Positions 58,601 to 64,000 of a stretch of DNA of 64,000 bases are shown piece by piece. Position 1 is the stretch's first letter; every line of letters begins with the position of its first letter. The notes below the pieces were generated by a model that worked only from the letters and a program-made list of their open reading frames with translations, was not told the DNA's origin and made no database searches. Both the position numbers and the translations under genes were made by a program. The stretch is from Volvox africanus (lineage: Eukaryota; Chlorophyta; Chlorophyceae; Chlamydomonadales; Volvocaceae). The DNA lies in assembly GCA_030268105.1 (NCBI GenBank), contig BSDZ01000079.1, forward strand, positions 1,178,001 to 1,242,000, read 5' to 3'.

Positions 58601-61600
58601 TGCTGACAACGAGGAGCTCGGGGCGGTGGTTCCGGAGCTGGCGGATGAGGTGGTGACGGAGGTTGAAGGCGTTCAGGCATCCGTTCAGGAGTCTATGGTG
58701 AGTGGAGGGGTGGGTGGCTGGTTGGGTGGGTGGTAGGACAAGCAAATTAGTTTCGGATGCGAGGGGCGATGCGGCCGTGGCGCGTTGCTTAACCGACAAC
58801 CGACCGACCCGTGGTTCCGGAGCCTGGTAAGGAAGTCAGACGCCATGTCACGCCCTGAACCAATGATCTCATACTTGATGTTGGTCTTGGTTAACGGCTG
58901 CCTGCCTTTTGCCGGACGTTCGTTGTGAAGAGCGCATTGGCCATCCACCCATTCGTGATGACGTCACCACCGCTGATCAAGGTTGTGTGTGTATGTGGGC
59001 GTCCTCGTCCTTCACCCCCGCGGGACAACTGGACTGAGGTGATTGCCCGACGGACCCGCCTGCAGATGCAACTACGGCAGTGGCAGCTGGAGATGGGAAG
59101 CCAGCTGCCGTTGCCGCTGCCGCCCGCACAGGCCCCTCGGCCAATCGTCGGCCTGGAAATTAAGGAACTGCTCAAAGTAAGGCGGACGGAAAGGAGATTG
59201 GCGAGCAGTGCCAGCGCGGCGACAAACAAGGCCGCTGCCCGGCATGTGTGACGCGCAGAGTGGAGTTATGCTCTCTGTGTGTGTGTATGTTCACTGGGAA
59301 GACGACCTTTTGTACCCCCTGTAGTGCCAGTACTCATGCGTTCCCTCGAGAGTGACGTGCTGCAGTTGTGACCGGCTGCTTAGCCATGCGGTGCGGTTCC
59401 CGTGCGCCCTTCATCCATGTATTCGTTGCCACACATGGTCTGGGTCTCGTGGCGCGCTCATGCTTGGATCCGTTGGTCCCTCCTTGAAACGTCCACGTTG
59501 CTGCTGGCCTGCCTCGCAGCCCCGATATCCAAGTCCTGCAGGCCCCAGCCGCGCATTCGCCCAACTAATCGGCTGTCTTCTTCTCAATTCTACATCGCTT
59601 TGATTTTACAACACCTTCCTCTGGGCCCCACTCCTCTTCCCTGGCCTCCATTCTCCGTAGGCTGCTCCGTCGCTGCCGCTGGGGGGTGTGCTGGGCTGTC
59701 TGCGAGATTTGTTAGCAGCGGGGGGCAAGTGGCCCACCCTGGCCCTCAGCTGCGCATGGGATGCCATTGAGACACGACCGCCGGTGCGAGGCCCTATGCT
59801 GGAGCTAGTGCTGGAGGCGGCTGAGGGTAGGACTGAAGAGGGACGAGAGGGGGGTTGAGAGCGGTTTAAGTAAAAGATTGGGATAGGTACCGTAGCGGGA
59901 AGGCGTTGTGGCGGGTGGGGATATCAGGGGAATTGAGGGGGTGCCATAATCCCATATTGTACATGGAGGGTTGAGGGAAGTGAGTGAGGGTAGCCCGGAA
60001 AGCGGGCCAGCGCCTGTCCTGGTATTATGTGTGCAAGTCCCGGACCTGCCAGCCAGCTGACCCAGAGCGTGCCCGTGTGTCCGTGTCGGTGATGGCGCAT
60101 GCATATGTATGCTATTTTAGGAGCGTCATCACACCTAGCCAGCCAGCTCATTGTACCCTCTCCCTCCTCCCCCCTCCCTCACAACCCCGCCGCTGCTGCA
60201 GACCCGCACGAGGAGATCCGCTCGGCCGCGGTGCGCCTCCTGACCAGCAAGCTCTACCCGCGACCTAACCTGCGACCCACCATCGTAACCGCAGCCGCCC
60301 TGCGCCTCTCAGCCCTCATGCCCGTCACGCCCGCGCCGGCTGCGCACACGGAAGCCGAGGGTGCCGAGGGGGCAGCGACGAGTACGGAACCCTCGGCAGC
60401 GGACTGCACCCGGCGCTGCGCTCTGTACGTGGCTCTGGTGGCGAAGCAGCCGGACCTGCTGCCGGGCCTTGTGGCGTCGTACGCGGGCGGAGGGCCTCAT
60501 TTGCGCTCCGCCATCGCTGGTCACGCCAGTGCGTTGGCACTGGCGCTGGGACCCACTCACCCGGCCCTCCTGGGGCAGCTGAGGGCGCCGGTGCCGGGCA
60601 GTGAGGACCTACTGCTGGTCATGCTGCATGTGCGTCACCTTGCGTTGCGCTGACGAGCTTAGCGGGTCGGAATGTTATCACCACGACGTTATCAGCCCGC
60701 ATGAACATAAAATGCTTTGTTATCCGCTTTGAAATGGTGATAGACTTTGATATCGGCTGGTAGGAAGAATTCCAGTGATACGCGATGGCCAAGCCCATCA
60801 TGAGGAGAGTTGAGCCTTTTACCAAGTTGGCTATTACGAGCGCACGATAGGAAGCTTGCTGCGTAGCCAGCCTCGTATTTCCGGCATTCTGGATGTTCAC
60901 TAAATACACACACACACACACACACAGCGCGGCATGAGGCTCTCGCGGATCTTGCCCCGTATCCGCAGCATACTTCAACCTTTCTGCCCCTCCGCCTCCT
61001 CCCCGCGCCCGTCTGTGTCCCCGGCCTCCCTGTTGATGACTTTAGGCGCTGACGGAGAAGGACCTGCCACCCGGCCGCCTTGTGGACGCCTGCAAGGCCT
61101 GGTACGCAGCCAGCGGCGACCCACGGGTCATGGTGCCCGTCGCTTTCACGCTCAGCCGCCGCGATGTTATCTCGATGCTGCCCGTCATGCTGCGTTCGCT
61201 GCAGCCCCCTGTGCTCAAGCGTCTCTATCGGGCACTGGCCAGCAAACACGGAGAGGGTATGTGGAGGAAGAGAGGGCCGCAGCGTGTGGGCAGGAGACGA
61301 CAGATTGCAAATGGACAAATGTGGGGGTCTGTATTGGCTTAGGGGTGGGTGATGGGAGGGGGGGAGGCGATGAAGTGTGGATGACTGTACGGGCTCGCGA
61401 TTCGGCCTGCGGAAAGGTGAGATGGTCTCTGGAATACTTTCCTCTTTCTGTCGGAGCTCGTTGTTCTGTGCATCAGCTGTCCCTTCCGTTACCCGGCCCC
61501 CACAGTGGAGTCGCTGTTCTCCGCGCACGAGCTACTGCTGGTGCTGCACCGAGACCTTGACCCCATGCGAGACGGCGTGCCGCTTAAGGTGGCGTGGGGT

Positions 61601-64000
61601 CCGGGGGGGTACCCGATGACTATACCGGAAATATACTATTATGTACAAAATATGCGCAAAATAATATTTATATGCGAAATCTTCGCTTGAAGCGCTGCAC
61701 AATTTTGGGCTTGCGGGCTGCCGTGATGCGAGTGGGCGATGTGGATCCAGGGGGAGTGAGCGCCTGAACCTATAGCCCCTCTGCAAACACCGCACGAGAA
61801 ACAACCAATTCGCAATGCCCTGGTTTTTCGTACCCTGAATCAGTAGAGTCTGGCTCTCCCTGGCTTTTTCCCTTTTTCTGTCATGTCGACAGTCGCTCAT
61901 GTCGGCGGTGGATCTGGCGCTCCATTCGCCTGAGATCTTCCCGCAGCCGGTAAGGAGTTGGAGGGTACTCGCAGGGATGAGGGCAGGAAAGCAGGGCAGG
62001 AAGCGATTTGGTGGCCCAGCTGTGCTAACCAGTGCAATAGTTTTTTCTATTAGCGCTGCTTTTAGATGTACCGCACCGTTCCTATCACACAGTGTTGCGC
62101 TTCCCGACTCCTCCCCTCATCTCATCCTGCATCCACATCCACATCCGGCGCATCCGCCTGCATTTGGTCGCTGGTGTCAAATCGGTAGATTGTGACGTCG
62201 CGTTGAACCTCATAATGGTCCACTATGTGGTCTCCCTGCCCCTCCGGGTCCGTTCACCACTGCTCCCTCAGGTGATGCTTTCAGCCATTCGGTCCATGGA
62301 AGGGCTGGTTCCGCTGCCCCGGATGTTCATGCGCACAGTAATCCAGGTGCGGGACATCTCTCGGCTATGGGATCGGGGAGGGGATTTCTGAGGGTGAAGA
62401 TAACCCATGTAAGGCCCGCATGCGCGGCGATCGCCAGTATCCTATAGTTATTGATAGAGTCATGGAAACCACCTCCCTCTCTTTTTCTCTATCTGGAAGA
62501 GGGAGAGAAAGATAGATAGAGAGGGCTTTCGTTCCCGATGACAGCAGTCGCGCATCCTTGCAATGTGCATACACGCATACAAAGCTATTTCTCCCCCTCC
62601 CATCTCGCTGCTGCTGTTACATCTGGTGCACCATTCGCCAGGCGCTGAAGGCTGCTCCTCGCATGCGACTAGATGTGGCGCAACTGCTGGAGAGGCTGGT
62701 GGCTAAGCAGGTATATGTTTGCTGGTGTCTTAGCGGGGTTGAGAGGTATGGCAAGTAACGGGGGGGGCCGAGTTGGTGGGCTTAAGGAGTAGGAGGAGCA
62801 CCAGCAGCATCGGATTGCAGGGGTTTATGATAAGAACCGTTATTGGAAGTACTGTGGCGTCCTTATGTGCGTATGTGGTTCTGCCCTGCCGCGATGACGG
62901 ACGACGGAGATGATATGCAGCCTGGCAGTGTTGCCGGATGGTGTTGCCTAACAAAGAACCGCCCCAATCGCTCCCCGGGCAGATCTGGACAGATCGTGAC
63001 CAGTGGCGCGGCTTCCTGCTGTGCGCTGACCACATGCGCTCCGACGCCTACACGCCGCTGCTACAGCTACCGGAGGCTGTGCTGGAAGTGACGCTGCTAG
63101 GCAGCGCGGCTTCGGAGGGCGCACGTGCACAGGCGGCACGCATGGGTCTGCCACTGGGCTGCCAGCTTCCGCAGGCGTCAGGGGCGCGCCTGGCGACGTA
63201 CGTGCTCCAACCGGCACCCAACCAGCCACCCATCGCAAACGTGCTTATTACGCATCAGGTACAGTGGGAACGGGTTTAAGGATTAAGTGGATTTGGGCAC
63301 GATGACTGTGTTTAGGACATTGATGGTGATCCTCTTGGGGTTGCGGTGTTCGCAATCGTCATGGGGTTTGGGGCGCGCTGTGCAAGGAACCAGCACTTTA
63401 TCCTCATGTACGGCTCTCGTGTGTGGGAGAGCAAGATTCCTCGCCAACGAATCTGTGCTTCTGAGATAACGAGAACGTATATGCTCGAGTATTACACGAA
63501 TAGGAAGGGGAACATGCAGCACGCTTCCCGTGGTACTGGATGTCCCATTTTCTCGTCCTGAAACAGCCACCACGCAGTCCCGTCCTTCGCCTGCTTGGGA
63601 GTGTTCCCGGCCTTCCACCAAACCCAACGCCAACGCATGAATGCACGGACCATGCTAATGTTTCTGATGCTCTGTTTTCCGACCTACCTCCCAAACGCAG
63701 ATGCGAAACATCCTGCAGCGTCTGATGCAAATACACAAAGCCCAGGAGGCGGCCGCCGCTGCTGCCAAGGCGGCGAAGCTGGAGGCGACGGAGGAGGCTT
63801 CCGCAAGCGGTCCTTCAGAAGCTGTCAAGATAGAGGGGCTGGAGGCTGGGACAATCAAGGCAGAGCCGGACGTCTCGAAGTCCACAGAGCCTGGTCATGA
63901 TGTGGAGCGGACTGGGGCCGCGGGTCCGGCTGTAGGAGGGGCGGAGACGTCAGGGCGCGGGGCAGCGCTGACAATCCGTGCGGGGCGAGAGGCGGCAGCG
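49634..64000 (+). CDS. SYMPK: Symplekin (CPSF / pre-mRNA 3'-end processing scaffold), 3' end outside window
   Basis: Symplekin (yeast Pta1) is the HEAT-repeat scaffold of the cleavage and polyadenylation machinery. Exons are 49634-49705, 49802-49915, 50114-50317, 50564-50644, 50822-50990, 53326-53555, 53870-54096, 54658-55549, 55894-56628, 56946-57550, 57946-58114, 58509-58697, 59039-59176 (or from 59066), 59661-59826, 60202-60629, 61046-61256, 61506-61588, 61893-61949, 62272-62346, 62642-62710, 62983-63258 and 63701 to the edge. Phases agree at every junction, giving about 1830 codons so far. The N-terminal HEAT part includes SSDVRRSLAAFTGQLV, VSAMAGD-like MWDNVRRLQGDM, and PWRERVVAALGALG. 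Then come DKRPAEAPLLNPEPKK, long Gln/Pro and Ala/Pro inserts, and the symplekin C-terminal domain (VESLFSAHELLLVLHRDLDP, PLPRMFMRTVIQ, DQWRGFLLCADHM, QLPEAVL). It is much longer than the animal protein because of low-complexity inserts. The open end is acidic and Ala-rich. Confidence 0.9.
50991..53325 (+). other. 2.3-kb intron of symplekin
   Basis: The donor GTAAGC follows SVPG and the acceptor CGACTAG precedes VPETLVNKL. Phase 1 matches directly, so no exon is required between them. The exon frame stays open for about 970 nt into the intron (to 51964) but the translation there is Cys/Trp/Arg-rich and unlike a folded domain. No transposon or nested gene was recognised. Confidence 0.6.
55090..55410 (+). 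repeat. Imperfect CAG/CCG/CTACAA repeats coding Gln-Pro-Leu repeats
   Basis: Within the 892-nt symplekin exon, units of about 18 bp (CTACAACCGCAGCCGCAG) repeat imperfectly and encode LQPQPQ/QLQPQ units, ending in a short poly-Gln run (AQQQQQ). The triplet bias keeps frames open on both strands, which explains several long shadow frames here. Confidence 0.9.
57851..57911. repeat. CA / GC dinucleotide tract (alternating purine-pyrimidine)
   Basis: An (AC)n run of about 37 nt passes directly into a (GC)n run of about 14 nt and then ACATACACGCG. It lies in the symplekin intron 57551-57945, 35 nt before the next exon. Such sequence can adopt Z-DNA; that is established for the sequence type, not shown here. 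Confidence 0.95.
60905..60927. repeat. (CA)n microsatellite in a symplekin intron
   Basis: About eleven CA units occur within the intron 60630-61045. Confidence 0.95.
62480..62524. repeat. Short imperfect CT/GA inverted repeat in a symplekin intron
   Basis: A pyrimidine run CCTCTCTTTTTCTCTATC is followed after a few bases by a purine run with GAAAGATAGATAGAGAGGG. They can pair imperfectly into a hairpin inside intron 62347-62641. Confidence 0.6.

Overview
The window looks like nuclear DNA of a volvocine-type green alga (Chlamydomonadales). All genes are split by many short introns with GT-AG borders and occasional GC-AG borders. Several transcripts carry TGTAA, the polyadenylation signal used by this group, downstream of the stop. 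Coding exons are GC-richer than introns, and the proteins are ordinary eukaryotic housekeeping families with Ala/Gly/Pro/Gln-rich inserts. Standard stop codons are used (TAA in RPL10A, TAG in clathrin, TGA elsewhere). There is no bacterial, organellar or viral layout. I reconstructed gene models by reading splice sites and checking that codon phase is preserved across each junction.

Left part (1-10 kb): the 3' half of the clathrin heavy chain gene (+, 18 exons) ends convergently against the ribosomal protein gene RPL10A (-). Next come a 339-bp near-perfect hairpin with 157-nt arms and a one-exon, frameshifted remnant of a quinone oxidoreductase gene (-).

Middle part (10-36 kb): a plastid-type S1-domain RNA-binding protein (+), then a long minus-strand gene with a CUE-like N-terminus, an F-box-like segment, leucine-rich repeats and a large acidic low-complexity insert. 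Divergently from it runs a Sec14-GOLD (patellin-like) lipid-binding protein (+). It is followed by DNA polymerase delta subunit 2 (POLD2, +) and a 116-residue von Hippel-Lindau beta-domain protein (+).

Right part (36-64 kb): a poorly resolved minus-strand membrane-protein gene, an unrecognised helical-repeat gene (+) with an in-frame TAA near its 3' end, the 3' end of a second unrecognised gene (+), and a very large symplekin gene (+, 22 exons seen) that runs off the right edge. Symplekin carries a long Gln/Pro repeat exon and a 2.3-kb intron.

The genes are a mixed housekeeping neighbourhood (vesicle coat, ribosome, plastid RNA binding, ubiquitin ligase, lipid transfer, DNA replication, mRNA 3'-end processing). 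I see no operon-like functional cluster. The most unusual items are the VHL beta-domain protein with a nearly intact hydroxyproline pocket and no alpha domain, the long hairpin, the CUE + F-box + LRR architecture, and the interrupted helical-repeat gene.
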